A stretch of 64,000 nt of DNA from Lepeophtheirus salmonis (GCF_016086655.4 NC_052136.2:17422001-17486000); one strand, 5' to 3'. Numbered from the stretch's first letter, positions 48,924-57,924 are shown. The notes: generated from the letters alone by a model not told the origin. Made by a program: numbers and translations.

Positions 48924-49232
48924 ATGCATGTTAAAAAAACGGAAAATCAACTTGGTAACCCTTACAATTTGAAGATTGTTCTGGAGGAGAGAAAGAACAA
49001 TGCTCATGACATTTTAATAGATCAACTACAATTAGCTCTGACAAGGGAGGAAGGAGAAAAGGATATGAACAAGGAATTTTGCTAGAATTACTTGGACTTC
49101 AATGTCTATCCCCAAATCTTCTCTGAGTCCAACGAGGACTTACAATTATAACTCCGCAACAAACTTCAGGGTTACACTCCGTCTTTTAGGAGCACACACG
49201 AATGTCAAATCAGTTTTTCAATATAATTGAAT
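48924..49232 (+). pseudogene. Unidentified decayed open frame
   Basis: From ATG 48924 one frame runs about 100 codons with only two in-frame stops, near 49083 and 49149. It has ordinary charged, soluble composition: NLKIVLEERKNNAHDILIDQ, then LALTREEGEKDMNKEF, then YLDFNVYPQIFSESNEDL and KLQGYTPSFRSTHECQISF. The region is GC-richer than its surroundings. The composition and isolated stops suggest an old coding sequence, either a processed pseudogene or a transposon gene. I do not recognise the family. It lies 140 bp upstream of the mariner copy at 49372 and is not part of it. Confidence 0.35.
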
Positions 49233-49503
49233 CTATTTTGTAAAGGATGTTCACTACTCAGGAATTAAAGAATTATGACCACTGCTAAGGAAAATAAGAT
49301 TTATTCTTCAGATTACAAATTAAAGAAAAGAAGAGGCCAGCAAAAAATTACAACAGATTTTCATCACTATACAGGGAGCGGGGATTAAATTGTCGCTTAC
49401 TTTAAACCTTGATAACTTGAACACGACATTATCAAATAAAAAACTGGTTACTAAATAGGAAAGCCATTCTCGTCAACTGACGATACGTAGTTCAGTTAGC
49501 ATC

Positions 49504-49908
49504 ATGCCGTCATCATATGAGGAGATAAAGAGCTATAAGTGGAACGAGGAGCTTTTGAGGTCCGCCGTAGTCATGGCATTGGTTAATAATGGAGGTGAAA
49601 TCTCCAATTCAACGATTGCTTCAATCTTAGGAGTGAATTTACGGACTGTTCAGCGTATCCGTAAGAAGCTAGAGGACACCTGGGATGTTGATGCCACCAT
49701 AAAGAGGGCACCCAAGGAGGAGGGCGGCGACAGGAAGGTCAGGGACACTGACTTTGTTGACAAGGTAAAGAAGATGGTTGAGGATGACCCTACTAGGTCC
49801 ATGAAGGCCATGGCGAGGGATCTGGGCTGCCATGAGAAAACAATAAGGGACTGTGTATCTGAGAATATCCTGCCATGTGTCCAAAATCTCCATGCAGTGG
49901 TTAACTGA
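49504..49908 (+). pseudogene. D-37-D mariner transposase, N-terminal part of copy 2
   Basis: This frame of 134 codons starts at ATG 49504. It encodes the DNA-binding part: YEEIKSYKWNEELLRSAVVM, then STIASILGVNLRTVQRIRKK (first helix-turn-helix), then KRAPKEEGGDRKV as linker, then PTRSMKAMARDLGCHEKTIR (second helix-turn-helix). At about codon 121 the frame crosses a deletion junction (SENILPC) that removes the first two catalytic Asp residues, then hits a stop. In intact relatives the protein would continue to ~340 residues. The retained paired-HTH region could in principle bind the inverted repeats without catalysing anything; that is inference. Confidence 0.85.
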
Positions 49909-49945
49909 GAATTGTTATGATGTCGTAACCAAGGATTTGTGCCCT

Positions 49946-49950
49946 CCTAA
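49946..49950 (+). repeat. Target-site duplication (left) of the LTR element
   Basis: CCTAA here and at 51182-51186 flanks the LTR element. Copy 1 has a single CCTAA at the same place (GGCCTCCTAACTCTCCCGAC), which proves the empty-site order. Confidence 0.95.
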
Positions 49951-50205
49951 TGTTATGTATTTAATATTTCCTAACATGTTTTTATCTTCTTGTATATTCG
50001 TCTATGTATTATAAGTACTGTGTTTTACGTGTTATAAATAGTCTCGTCTTTTGTAAATATATTAGAGTATAGTTGGAATACACCTGATCTTATAAACAGT
50101 GTTACATTATTCCTCCACGTCATTCCTTCACCTCGTGTCTCTCGGTCATTCTGTATCTCTCCTATTATAAATGAGATTGTGTCTCTCCCTCGTCAAGACG
50201 CAACA
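49951..50205 (+). repeat. 5' LTR
   Basis: The LTR is 255 bp, starting TGTTATG and ending CGCAACA (TG...CA ends). It aligns without gaps to the 3' LTR with about 14 substitutions by eye (~5%), several clustered near its centre-right. Confidence 0.93.
50033..50041 (+). promoter_or_regulatory. Putative LTR TATA box
   Basis: TATAAATAG lies at LTR position 83 and is conserved in the 3' LTR at 51009-51017. It would be the core promoter element of the retrotransposon transcript. Confidence 0.5.
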
Positions 50206-50206
50206 T

Positions 50207-50224
50207 TGGCGACGAGGATGGGAT
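50207..50224 (+). other. Primer-binding site, tRNA-Ser(GCU)-like
   Basis: TGGCGACGAGGATGGGAT begins with TGG, the complement of a tRNA CCA end. Its full 18 nt match, from memory, the complement of the 3' end of arthropod tRNA-Ser(GCU). The element's ATG (50218-50220) lies inside this site. Confidence 0.75.
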
Positions 50225-50940
50225 CAGGATCATGTGACCTCCCTGCTGTGGGATCGTCGGCGAAGCTAGCCCTGTTGGAGTTGGGTAGCCCTTTTTCGTC
50301 GATGGGGAGAACGCTCGTTCGTCTGCGGAAGGCGGAGCAATATGGACTGTGCCTCAGTTTGGGCCTCGTGGAGGAAGGAAGAGAACCTTGGTCACTTTCA
50401 AGGAGTGAAGTGTGTGTCCGGGTCAGGGACCACATAATTAAAAATGGATTTATCCCTACGCAATTTTGGTTCTCTACTGTTCCTACTCTCCCGTTCACAT
50501 CATTGGTTAATGGATGTGGAACGGTCTCTTTTCTGGATCATCCCGAGTTGGATGAGGGTACATCGAGCAAGATGTCTCTCAGGGACGAGCAGGGTGCTCG
50601 GGTCCTTAAAACCTCAACAAGGGTGAATGTTATTTCTCCCAGGGACGAGCTGGGTGCTCGGGTCCTTAAAACCTCAACAAGGGTGAATGTTATTTCTCCC
50701 AGGGACGAGCAAGGTGCTCGGGTCCTTAAAACCTTTATGAGGAGTATTGTCCTCCTTTCTCCGGTGCACGTGCTGAGAGCACGGCACGTCTATGGAGATA
50801 AAGTTTTGCAGTACAAGGAAGAATGTTTTGTCCGCGCCTGGACATGGATGGAGCGGATCTATAGGCTGCTGTTCATGGAGAGGAACCTGTGTAAGCACCG
50901 CCATGGATTTGGTGCTTGGGGGGTGATGTTATGTATTTAA
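50218..50940 (+). CDS. Interior open frame of the LTR element, function unknown
   Basis: A single frame of 240 codons fills the interior from an ATG within the primer-binding site and stops at TAA just inside the 3' LTR (50938-50940). It starts MGSGSCDLPAVGSSAKLALL. Around residues 121-172 it carries a 20-residue repeat (RDEQGARVLKTSTRVNVISP). No zinc knuckle, protease DTG, reverse transcriptase YxDD or integrase motif is present. By position it would be Gag-like, but nothing in its sequence shows this. The open frame may simply reflect high GC and the repeat length being a multiple of three. An earlier in-frame ATG lies in the LTR at 50179 but would precede any proviral transcript start poorly. 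Confidence 0.4.
   Translation: MGSGSCDLPAVGSSAKLALLELGSPFSSMGRTLVRLRKAEQYGLCLSLGLVEEGREPWSLSRSEVCVRVRDHIIKNGFIPTQFWFSTVPTLPFTSLVNGCGTVSFLDHPELDEGTSSKMSLRDEQGARVLKTSTRVNVISPRDELGARVLKTSTRVNVISPRDEQGARVLKTFMRSIVLLSPVHVLRARHVYGDKVLQYKEECFVRAWTWMERIYRLLFMERNLCKHRHGFGAWGVMLCI
50581..50734 (+). repeat. 60-bp tandem repeat, about 2.6 copies, in frame
   Basis: Units begin at 50581, 50641 and 50701 with AGGGACGAGCAGGGTGCTCG or one-base variants. Units 1 and 2 differ by one base. The third diverges after 50734. Each contains a GAGC...GCTC hairpin-forming word. The period equals 20 codons. Confidence 0.95.
50912..50926 (+). other. Polypurine tract
   Basis: GTGCTTGGGGGGTGA directly precedes the TG of the 3' LTR; the GGGGGG core and position fit the plus-strand priming site of LTR retroelements. 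Confidence 0.7.
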
Positions 50941-51181
50941 TATTTCCTTACATGTTTTTATCTTCTTGTATATTCGTCCATGTATTATAAGTACTGTGTT
51001 TTACGTGTTATAAATAGTCTCGTCTTTTGTAAATATATTAGAGTATAGTTAGAATACACATGATCTTATAAACAGTGTTACATTATTCCTCCACGTGAAT
51101 TCTTCTCCTCATTTCTCTCGGTCATCCTGGATCTCTCCTATTATAAATAAGCTTGTGTCTCTCCCTCGTCAAGACGCAACA
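50927..51181 (+). repeat. 3' LTR
   Basis: The LTR is 255 bp with the same TGTTATG start and CGCAACA end as the 5' LTR, and carries the same TATAAATAG word. Confidence 0.93.
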
Positions 51182-51409
51182 CCTAACTCTCCCGACCTTA
51201 ATCCTTTGGACTATTTTGTCTGGGCCTATGTCGAGAGACATACCAACAGACATCCCCATAGCACCAAGGCCAGCCTGATGGACTCCACCAAGGAGGTATT
51301 CGGCAACATGGACAATGAGATGGTCAGAAGAGCCTGCGGCCGGTTCAGAGGCCGTATTGAGGCCGTTATTGAGGCTGTTATTGATACCAACGGTGATTAT
51401 ATCGAATGA
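51182..51409 (+). pseudogene. D-37-D mariner transposase, C-terminal part of copy 2
   Basis: After the LTR element the transposase resumes at the duplicated CCTAA. It reads NSPDLNPLDYFVWAYVERHT, which holds the third catalytic Asp, then SLMDSTKEVFGNMDNEMVRR, ACGRFRGRIEAVIEAVI and NGDYIE before TGA (51407-51409). The phrase EAVI is duplicated (a 12-bp direct repeat) compared with copy 1. The first and second catalytic residues are lost by deletion in the 5' part. An AATAAA follows at about 51453. Confidence 0.85.
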
Positions 51410-51535
51410 ATGGCTACTCTATAGCTATATGCTTGTCATAGTTTTGATTTTCAATAAAAAAGTTAAAAAATGTATATTTTGTGTTGTTTTTTGTAGAAAA
51501 ATATTTTGGCGACAATTAGATCCCCGCTCCCGGTA

Positions 51536-51929
51536 CATACATAATGTGTGGAAAAGTATGTTTGCTTAGAAAATGGATGAAAGGTTTTAAGTTGTTGTGA
51601 TCAAAGAGTATCTCCACTTCTTTTTTCAGTTTTCTATAAAAATTATAATTGAATCAGACCCTGGACAAAGACGTGTATGAAATACCTTTAAAGCTGTAAT
51701 TCTAAAACGATTACTGACATTAATGACTTGGAACACACAGTCATATATTGTGGATATGGAGTTAAAATTTAAGTGGAGTGGTTCTAAATTTTTAACCTCT
51801 TGTATGATTAAAGAAAACATCCAAATTGGACTCAAAAAACCACCCAAGATATTTGTATTTGCTAAATGACGTCATCATTAATCTATTTCGATCGTGTACC
51901 TAGTAATAATTAATACTAAATTATGAGCA
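51536..51929. other. Non-coding stretch
   Basis: No gene is supported. The minus-strand frame at 51626-51847 (containing CVFQVINVSNRF) shows no family I recognise. Confidence 0.4.
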
Positions 51930-52560
51930 ATTACATTTGTACATGAAAAATGCTTAAAGTTTTCCTATACGAATTAAATTATTAGAATAACTTAATTTAA
52001 TATGACATTTGTCAAAATATTGAAAGAGGGGCTTTAAATTTTGGAATTTTTTTCAAGTGTAGATAACAGAGAATGGATTGATTTTAAGTTCCAGAATAAG
52101 CCAATATAAATCTAGTAACAAAAAATACTATGGTTTTGTGATATCGGCCATTAAAGTTTTCAAAATCAATACATTAATACTTTTGTCGTCTACCGATTTA
52201 TTTCTACTTTAATTGAAGATCATTTCGCATTATTCTGGTTCATGATAGATGCTTAAAGTTTTATTTAGATGATTGAATTGGTAAGTTTAAGTACTTTACT
52301 ATAATTTTTTTGAAAATATGCTTAAAATATAGACTGCCATTAAAAATTTGATATTATTTCTAAGGATTTATAAAAAGGACTGAATATGAGAAGAGTTTTA
52401 GTCTCAAATAAAGGACTGAATATGACAAGAGTTTTAGTCTCAAATAAAGGACTGATATAATCCTTGTAATAAGAGCGATGTAATTGTTTGAAGATATCGG
52501 CAAGTAAAGTTTCAAAATGAAGACATTGATAAAAAAATTTAATTTTTATGACATTTATTT
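51930..52560 (+). repeat. Diverged direct repeats around a 36-bp tandem
   Basis: CATGAAAAATGCTTAAAGTT at 51942 recurs as CATGATAGATGCTTAAAGTT at 52241. GATATCGGCCATTAAAGTTT at 52140 recurs as GATATCGGCAAGTAAAGTTT at 52493. The spacings (299 and 353 bp) indicate an old tandem duplication of about 0.3 kb, later expanded by the 36-bp repeat lying inside it. Confidence 0.55.
52374..52459 (+). repeat. 36-bp tandem repeat, about 2.4 copies
   Basis: The unit AAAGGACTGAATATGAGAAG, continuing to CTCAAAT, occurs at 52374-52409 and 52410-52445 with one base difference. A third copy starts at 52446 and fades. Confidence 0.9.
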
Positions 52561-52729
52561 TACCTGCATACATTCTCGCCTCTTGGCGATTTTTCTGCAT
52601 GATGTATTCACTGTCTTTTAATATTATAATTCAAATTTACCACTAGTCTTTACTGTTGTATATGTGCTAAAAATCAGAACAAGATAAAAATTGAAAAAAA
52701 GTGAGAAAATATATATAGAAACATAAAAA

Positions 52730-52871
52730 CGAAGGGAGTTTTTATTTCAGTCAAAAACAGCCTCTTAATGAATTCAAGGCCCCAATAAAATATCATAGGA
52801 ACATCTTTGTTTATTTGCCACGTCAACTTGCTAAATTTCAGACTGAATTGTTCGACCGTTTTGGATTCCAT
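52730..52871 (-). pseudogene. Possible retroelement Gag fragment
   Basis: A minus-strand frame contains MESKTVEQFSLKFSKLTWQI, then FYWGLEFIKRLFLTEIKT. The pattern 'SVE-x-F-x-x-x-F-x-x-L ... F-x-x-GL-x-x-x-I-x-x-x-L' is typical of Gag proteins of LTR retrotransposons. Neither LTRs nor a zinc knuckle are visible nearby, and the surrounding frame is hydrophobic and A/T-driven. The similarity is pattern-level only. Confidence 0.22.
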
Positions 52872-53062
52872 TTGTGATAACACCAAAAATAGACTTATAA
52901 GTATATATGAGATATTGTTGTTCAATTTCATCTATCTCATCTTTCCCTCAAGTCTTTTATCATTGATTTGTGGTACCTAAGTCATAGTTATATATATTAT
53001 TTTGGCATTGAATAAATTTAAAAAATAGTAAAGGCTAAACACTGGATCGACGTCAATCATTA

Positions 53063-53137
53063 TTTATTAACCTGATGATACTTATTTTTCCTTTTCTTAC
53101 TTTTGAAATATATAAAATCATCAGGTTACTTAATAAA
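53063..53137. repeat. Inverted repeat (stem-loop)
   Basis: TTTATTAACCTGATGAT (53063-53079) and the reverse complement of 53117-53137 (TTTATTAAGTAACCTGATGAT) pair except for a 4-bp insertion. The loop is A/T-rich and ~37 bp. The structure could be an isolated MITE-like foldback. Confidence 0.75.
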
Positions 53138-53436
53138 GGAGGAGATGTGACTCCGCTAAAATTTTTTAACAAATTTGATAACAAAGATATATAATTAATG
53201 TTTGTTTTATTACAACAGTTAACTAAAGAGTCCAATGGGACGAGTCCTAAAGATCACAGACCGTTCATTCTAAAGATAAAAGTTCTTACATTTAAGGCAT
53301 TAAATGCGGCGAATATGTCATGCTGTAAAATCTATAAGAGAAAAACTATCAGAGATGAAAATATATGCAACAAAATTACCTAAACCCGATTTTATCTTAA
53401 CCCATGTGTTGTTTTTTCTTTTTATACACACACACA

Positions 53437-53462
53437 CCTTGGCTTACGGGTCAAAATGACCC
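53437..53462 (+). repeat. Palindromic GGGTCAAAATGACCC end-like motif
   Basis: CCTTGGCTTACGGGTCAAAA then TGACCC contains a 15-bp palindrome after a (CA)n tract. Some piggyBac-type ends have CCTT...GGTCA-TTTTGACC, so an unpaired piggyBac-like terminus is possible. No second end or transposase was found. Confidence 0.3.
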
Positions 53463-54334
53463 ACTCTTAAATGTTTACTATAAAACACCATAGTTATTTT
53501 AAGTTCAAGATGAATTAATAATATTATATTTAAAGAATAATTAATTCAATATGAACAATCCCGATAAAAAAAGAAGATGTAATTCTAAGTCGCATAAAAT
53601 GTTATATATTCTTCGTTTCTATTTTTTTGCCAATCAAGACAATTCAATTTTACCATTTTTTGACAAAAAAAATCACAATTGTCTTTCTTCTGTATTTTTG
53701 AGATGTAATTTCAACATCATGCACAAGATTTGAATACACATCAAAGTAGAAATGAATATATCTTTTATGATCCTCCATTTTTATTTGTCAGGAGTTCAAA
53801 TTTCACTTTTAAAAGTTTCTATGAGCTTTTTATTCCTGTTTTTTAATATTTAAGATGCTAAATGAAAGGATAGTATTAACAAAATATGTAATTTATTTAG
53901 TATAATCAATCATTTTATTCATAAACGTTATGGAGAAGTTAACTACTTTTCATTATGTTTAAATAGGTTATAATCTACATTTAAACACACTGTTTCAATC
54001 CATAAATTTGCACTTTGTATTAATAATTATAAAATTTATTTTTATAATTACATAGCTTCGTTAAAAGCTTTTAAGAACCATCAATATAGTCACCTGACCC
54101 TGAAAGTTTTATATCAAACAAAGCATGATGAAAAAATATGGAAAGGTTAACCAACAAATGTAGGCCAATAGAACCATTACAAGTAGTTAGAAGCTCTGAC
54201 CCTTATTTTGCGTGATGTTCAATTATAAGTTAAATATTGTTAATTGCTAAAAAATAGTGTAAATTGTCAGATAAGATGTTAAAGATCTGTTTCTGAATAC
54301 CTAAGAAAGTCCAGACTTGTGCATTTCCTTGTTG
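53463..54334. other. Non-coding stretch
   Basis: No gene; A/T-rich, short chance frames only. Confidence 0.55.
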
Positions 54335-54480
54335 CTTTGACATCTAGTGTTGGGGTTCAGTCTGGAAATCCTAGACCAGTCTGAAATTGTTATATTTTGT
54401 TCAGTCCTGAGACCGAATCAATATCTGAGATTCGTCCAGTCTGACCCAAAAATTGTTATATCGGTTTGCAATAATATGGA
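54335..54480 (+). repeat. Dispersed repeat family A copy
   Basis: GTGTTGGGGTTCAGTCTGGA, then AATCCTAGACCAGTCTGAAA matches the minus-strand copy at 21915-22060. It continues with TCAGTCCTGAGACCGAATCA and TTCGTCCAGTCTGACCC. The open frame at 54347-54529 is repeat-derived. Confidence 0.65.
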
Positions 54481-56224
54481 CCAGTGTGCTTCAAGAACTA
54501 TGGCCTTGTTTAATGTTGTTCTAGATTAATCTATTATATTAATGAAATACTTTGTAAAAGAGAGAATTAATTACCAATAAATTGTGTTTTTTCATTTGCC
54601 GGTTCAGTTGAATACACGAATGTGAAGTGTCTTTTGAGATTTTCTTCTAAGTTGAACTTCAATCTATATTTTGTTTTTATCGTATGAACTATTAGTGGTT
54701 TTAGGGCAAAGAAGAAGACCCTCAGTAAAAGAGGTGAAGTCTATAACTTACGCTCCTATTTGATGGGACCATATCGTCCACTTCCCAGAACCACAGCTAC
54801 TAAATCAGTTGCGTTGAAAATTCTACAATGTTGAATGAAAAGTAAATGGTAATTTAGCAAATGTAAAATTCCACTCTGTCTTGTAGCAGAGAGGAATTGC
54901 ATAGGAATTTTTCATACTCAATGCATAAATAGTGTATTATTTATCAATAGGTGTGAGTTTAAATAGAAAAAAATATTATTTTATAATTAGGTTCTTATAT
55001 TTTATTGAAAAGGTTACTATTTTTATGTTCTTACACACTTCAGAAAATAACGATATATTCATTTTTTTATTGTTGTTATTTAGTTTATTCTGCGATAAAA
55101 TATATGGTGTCAAAAGAACGTGGATTCGAATTGCCCTGTCAAAAAACAATTACAAGAAAGCATGTTTCGTCCTCCTTTGGTTCTTAATACTCAAATGAAG
55201 TGTAAATGTTTTATATTCTTACTTAATCTTATTCTCGTCCTAATAGCAAGTCCCACATGTCACAACTCTTTTGAAAGCTAGTAATCTAAGAATTTCATTT
55301 ACGCCATTATATTATAAGAGTATCACTATTTAAGGCTAAAATTACTTAACAGGATTTTGTGACTTTCATTACTATTATTTTAATCACTTAAAATCAAAGG
55401 ACTCTAATTCAAATCAATTATCAAGTCACTAAAGTCAATAAATAAGTATAATCCATAGTTCTTTATCCTTTTGGCAAGTTAAGTCTCAAGTTTTCTAATC
55501 AAAAATTTGGATTTGAACTTGAGTCCAAGTTATACGTATGACTTTTGTCCTGAATTCTGGCAATAACTCTATTGATTAAATAAAAAAACTACACTAACAG
55601 ACCAAAGTATTTGAAAGAACCTTTGTCTCATTAAAAAAATAATTTTATTTCAAGGCACTTTAACCAAAGTTTAAAAAAATGTGTGTGTTTGGATAAATTT
55701 GTACCACTGAATATTTTCGTAGTATTTTATTAGAAATATATTAGAAGAGCAATTATGTTTTCTATTTATTTCGAAAACTCAATAATGTATTTTACTTCTT
55801 GAAAGAGTATTTACATCTAATTTTTAGAACTAAATACTGATTATCAGTATTCATTATAAGTTATATTGATTTAAATTTCATTTAAAAGTAGAAGCCTTCA
55901 TGAAAGTCATGATCAAGTGTAAGTTGATTACAATTAATCAATGCTATAAATTTTTATTTTTTCTCCTTTTTTTAATCACCCAGTAAAGTCCTTTTTAATA
56001 GGTTCAAGGACTTAAATAAACTGCCAACTTGGATATCCGATTTTTGAAATAAACCAGATTAAATTTAAACTTATCATGATATATTTTTATGCATGTATTA
56101 TTCAGGCCTAGATATTGAAAGAAAAATGAGTACCGTTAATTTGAATGGGAAAAATTGAATGATGAACAGAATAATCTTTTTTCATTTCTTTACTCTTTTT
56201 TATTGTTCTCCATGGACATATTAG
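54481..56224. other. Non-coding stretch
   Basis: No gene is supported. Frames at 54932-55198 are hydrophobic and A/T-driven on overlapping readings. Confidence 0.5.
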
Positions 56225-56290
56225 GTAGTTTTGGGTCGGTCTGGACTGAATGAACTGGACCGACTCTCCATCAGTCTAAAGTAAGTGAGT
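56225..56290 (+). repeat. Fragment of family A repeat
   Basis: TTTTGGGTCGGTCTGGACTG, then GAACTGGACCGACTC has the GACT/GGACC style of the dispersed repeats; it is short and diverged. Confidence 0.35.
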
Positions 56291-56509
56291 CAATAAGAAT
56301 AAAAATATTGACTTATTAATTTCCTTTTTTGTTTAAAAAAGTTATTGAAACACTTAAAATAGATTCATTCGATTTTGAAGACAATATTCCTGCTAGAACT
56401 TCAAAAGTTTATCCCCTAGATATTGAAAGTATTTACATGGAAAATGATTTAGATTTGTTAATTTTCGGCTCATAAATATTAATCACTTCATAGTCTTAAA
56501 TTTATTTAG

Positions 56510-57030
56510 GATGATGATTCAGCTACTGTAATTGCGGAAACTACATTAAGCTCTGAAGAGAAAATGAACGAGTTAACGGATGTTTTGTCTCATTCTTCCT
56601 ATAGACTTGTTCCAAAAATTTCTTCTGTTTGAGAGCATTTTATAAAACAAGGAAAATATCAATGTCCATTTTTTGCAAAAAAAAAAAAAAATTGCAGTAA
56701 CAGCTTAACTGCGTCACTACATCGACATCTAAATACACATGGCTTGAGCGTGAAAAAGTTGAAGCAACTAAAAAAAGAGATCTTAAATATCCTCTTAAGA
56801 GCTCTAGACGGAAAATCATTAATAAAAACCTCTCAAAAATACTGGCAAAAGGGACTTTGCCTCTCTCATTTATTGTAGAACCATCTTTAAGGGACTTTAT
56901 TTTTACCTTTGATAGGAAATATACCCTTCCGTCAAAAAAATATTTGACAAAAAATATTTTATTTGTAGAATACAGAAACATCAAAAGCAAGCTCATCGAA
57001 AAAAATTATTTTTTCCCTAGACTCAACTAG
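56510..57030 (+). pseudogene. hAT-type transposase N-terminal relic with BED-like finger
   Basis: From an acceptor-like TTTATTTAG the frame reads DDDSATVIAETTLSSEEKMN, then KISSV, a stop where BED fingers have Trp, then EHFIKQGKYQCPFF, then NSLTASLHRHLNTHGL. The layout WEHF...C-x2-C...H-x3-H is that of a BED zinc finger, but the second Cys reads Phe. A frame change follows. The next part, LPLSFIVEPSLRDFIFTFD, RKYTLPSKKYLTKNILF and EYRNIKSKL, is the start of the hAT core ('PSF--F---L---Y-LPS-K-L'), ending at TAG 57028-57030. No catalytic region is left. The frame at 56343-56478 just upstream is also open and could belong to the same element. Confidence 0.7.
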
Positions 57031-57398
57031 ATATTAATCCTACAGCAACCTAATATATTAAAATGCATCAATACATAAATACATCAACATGATAATCTGG
57101 ATCGTTCAAAGTACACCAACAGTCATTACTATACTCATAATTCCCCATAGTCTCAGTCTGTTCGTGAATTTAGTTGAGGAAACATGCGTACAGATATCTC
57201 CAATGCTCTTTGCATCCTAAGAAGCTGCGATTGGGGGGGCTTCAAGCCTGAGTACTTTTTCTATCGTTTGTGATTTGTTTGTGTAGCAGGAATTGTAAGG
57301 CATGGGGGCATCCCCTAATATAGGTGTTCCCTGGCATCTTGTAGGAAAATATATTGAATGTAAAAAAAACTATTTTTGAAATAAGTCACATTTCTTTT
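57031..57398. other. Non-coding spacer between hAT and Merlin relics
   Basis: No gene is recognised. GGGGG words near 57233 and 57303 are unremarkable without partners. Confidence 0.5.
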
Positions 57399-57924
57399 AA
57401 ACATTCTATTATGATCATTTATCATTGGTCGATATTATCAACGGCTTCTACTACTGCAGACCAACAAGGCCTTTCTAAATTCAAAGTTGTAGATTGGTAT
57501 AATTTTTTGAGTGAAATTTGTTAAAAATATTTTGAAAACCATCCTGTAAGATTAAGTGGGTTTTGTTGAGATAAACGATTCCAAGTTCAGAAAGACGAAG
57601 TATCATACCAAAAAGGGCACTTTTTTGTTTTTTTTTTTTGAGGGGGGTTGATAAAGATAGTGGGGATTGTTTCATGGTTGAGGTGGAAGACCGAACAGTG
57701 GCTACTCTGTTGACACTCACAAAGTACGTCGAACCCGGAACTACTGTCATGTCTGACGATTGGGCGTCCTATAGGTGGGTACAGTCTTAGGTATGCAGCA
57801 CTTTACTGCGGTGCATAAGACAAATTTTGTGGACCCCTTGACTGGAGCTCATAATCAGACTATTGAGTCTTTGTGGAGTCCACTCAAGGGCAGTATATGT
57901 GGCAAAATAAATTATCAACAATAA
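57399..57924 (+). pseudogene. Merlin (IS1016/ISXO2-like) transposase relic
   Basis: Three plus-strand frames together give HSIMIIYHWSI, then FKVVDWYNFLSEIC, then an INDSKFRKTKYHT-like block with the first acidic residue. These are followed by GGVDKDSGDCFMVEVEDRTV, then LLTLTKYVEPGTTVMSDDWA with the second Asp. Last come GMQHFTAVHKTNFVDPLTGA and HNQTIESLWSPLKG with the final Glu. The order and motifs (PGT-x-x-x-SD-W-x-Y, H-x-x-x-FVDP-x-TGAH, TIE-x-x-W) are those of the ISXO2-like DDE domain found in eukaryotic Merlin transposons. At least two frameshifts and one stop in the SEIC region make it dead. The 57922 stop follows the KG block. Terminal repeats and the 8-9-bp duplication expected of the family were not found. 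Confidence 0.8.

Larger units (their letters stand above)
49951..51181 (+). mobile_element. Compact non-autonomous LTR retrotransposon
   Basis: The element is 1,231 bp: two 255-bp LTRs around a 721-bp interior, with CCTAA duplications on both sides. A primer-binding site directly follows the 5' LTR (one spacer base) and a polypurine tract precedes the 3' LTR, so reverse-transcription signals are complete. The interior has one GC-rich open frame and no protease, reverse transcriptase, RNase H or integrase motif. It must have moved using enzymes from another element. A 5-bp duplication and a tRNA-Ser-like site fit Ty3/Gypsy-type relatives; that placement is inference. The LTR divergence implies the insertion is not recent. 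Confidence 0.92.
49372..51533 (+). mobile_element. D-37-D mariner-type element copy 2, split by an LTR element
   Basis: The ends at 49372 (CAGGGAGCGGGGATTAAATT) and 51533 are flanked by TA at 49370-49371 and 51534-51535, and match those of copy 1 at 34205-35105. The right end carries CTCCCGG instead of CTCCCTG. Removing the LTR element and one copy of its target duplication leaves ~926 bp, so this copy was already shortened before the LTR insertion. The mariner sequence is about as well preserved as copy 1. Confidence 0.9.

Noticed and set aside
50193..50498. Minus-strand open frame inside the LTR element
   Set aside because: Shadow of the GC-rich plus-strand frame; no motif of its own.
50581..50734. 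Regular repeats considered as a CRISPR-like array
   Set aside because: Units are contiguous 60-mers without unique spacers and lie inside a eukaryotic LTR element.
54347..54529. Peptide similarity to a frame at 21916-22257
   Set aside because: Both come from copies of the same dispersed repeat (family A), so it is not a shared protein domain.
56640..56996. Minus-strand open frame of 118 codons
   Set aside because: It is antisense to the plus-strand hAT relic, whose motifs explain the sequence.
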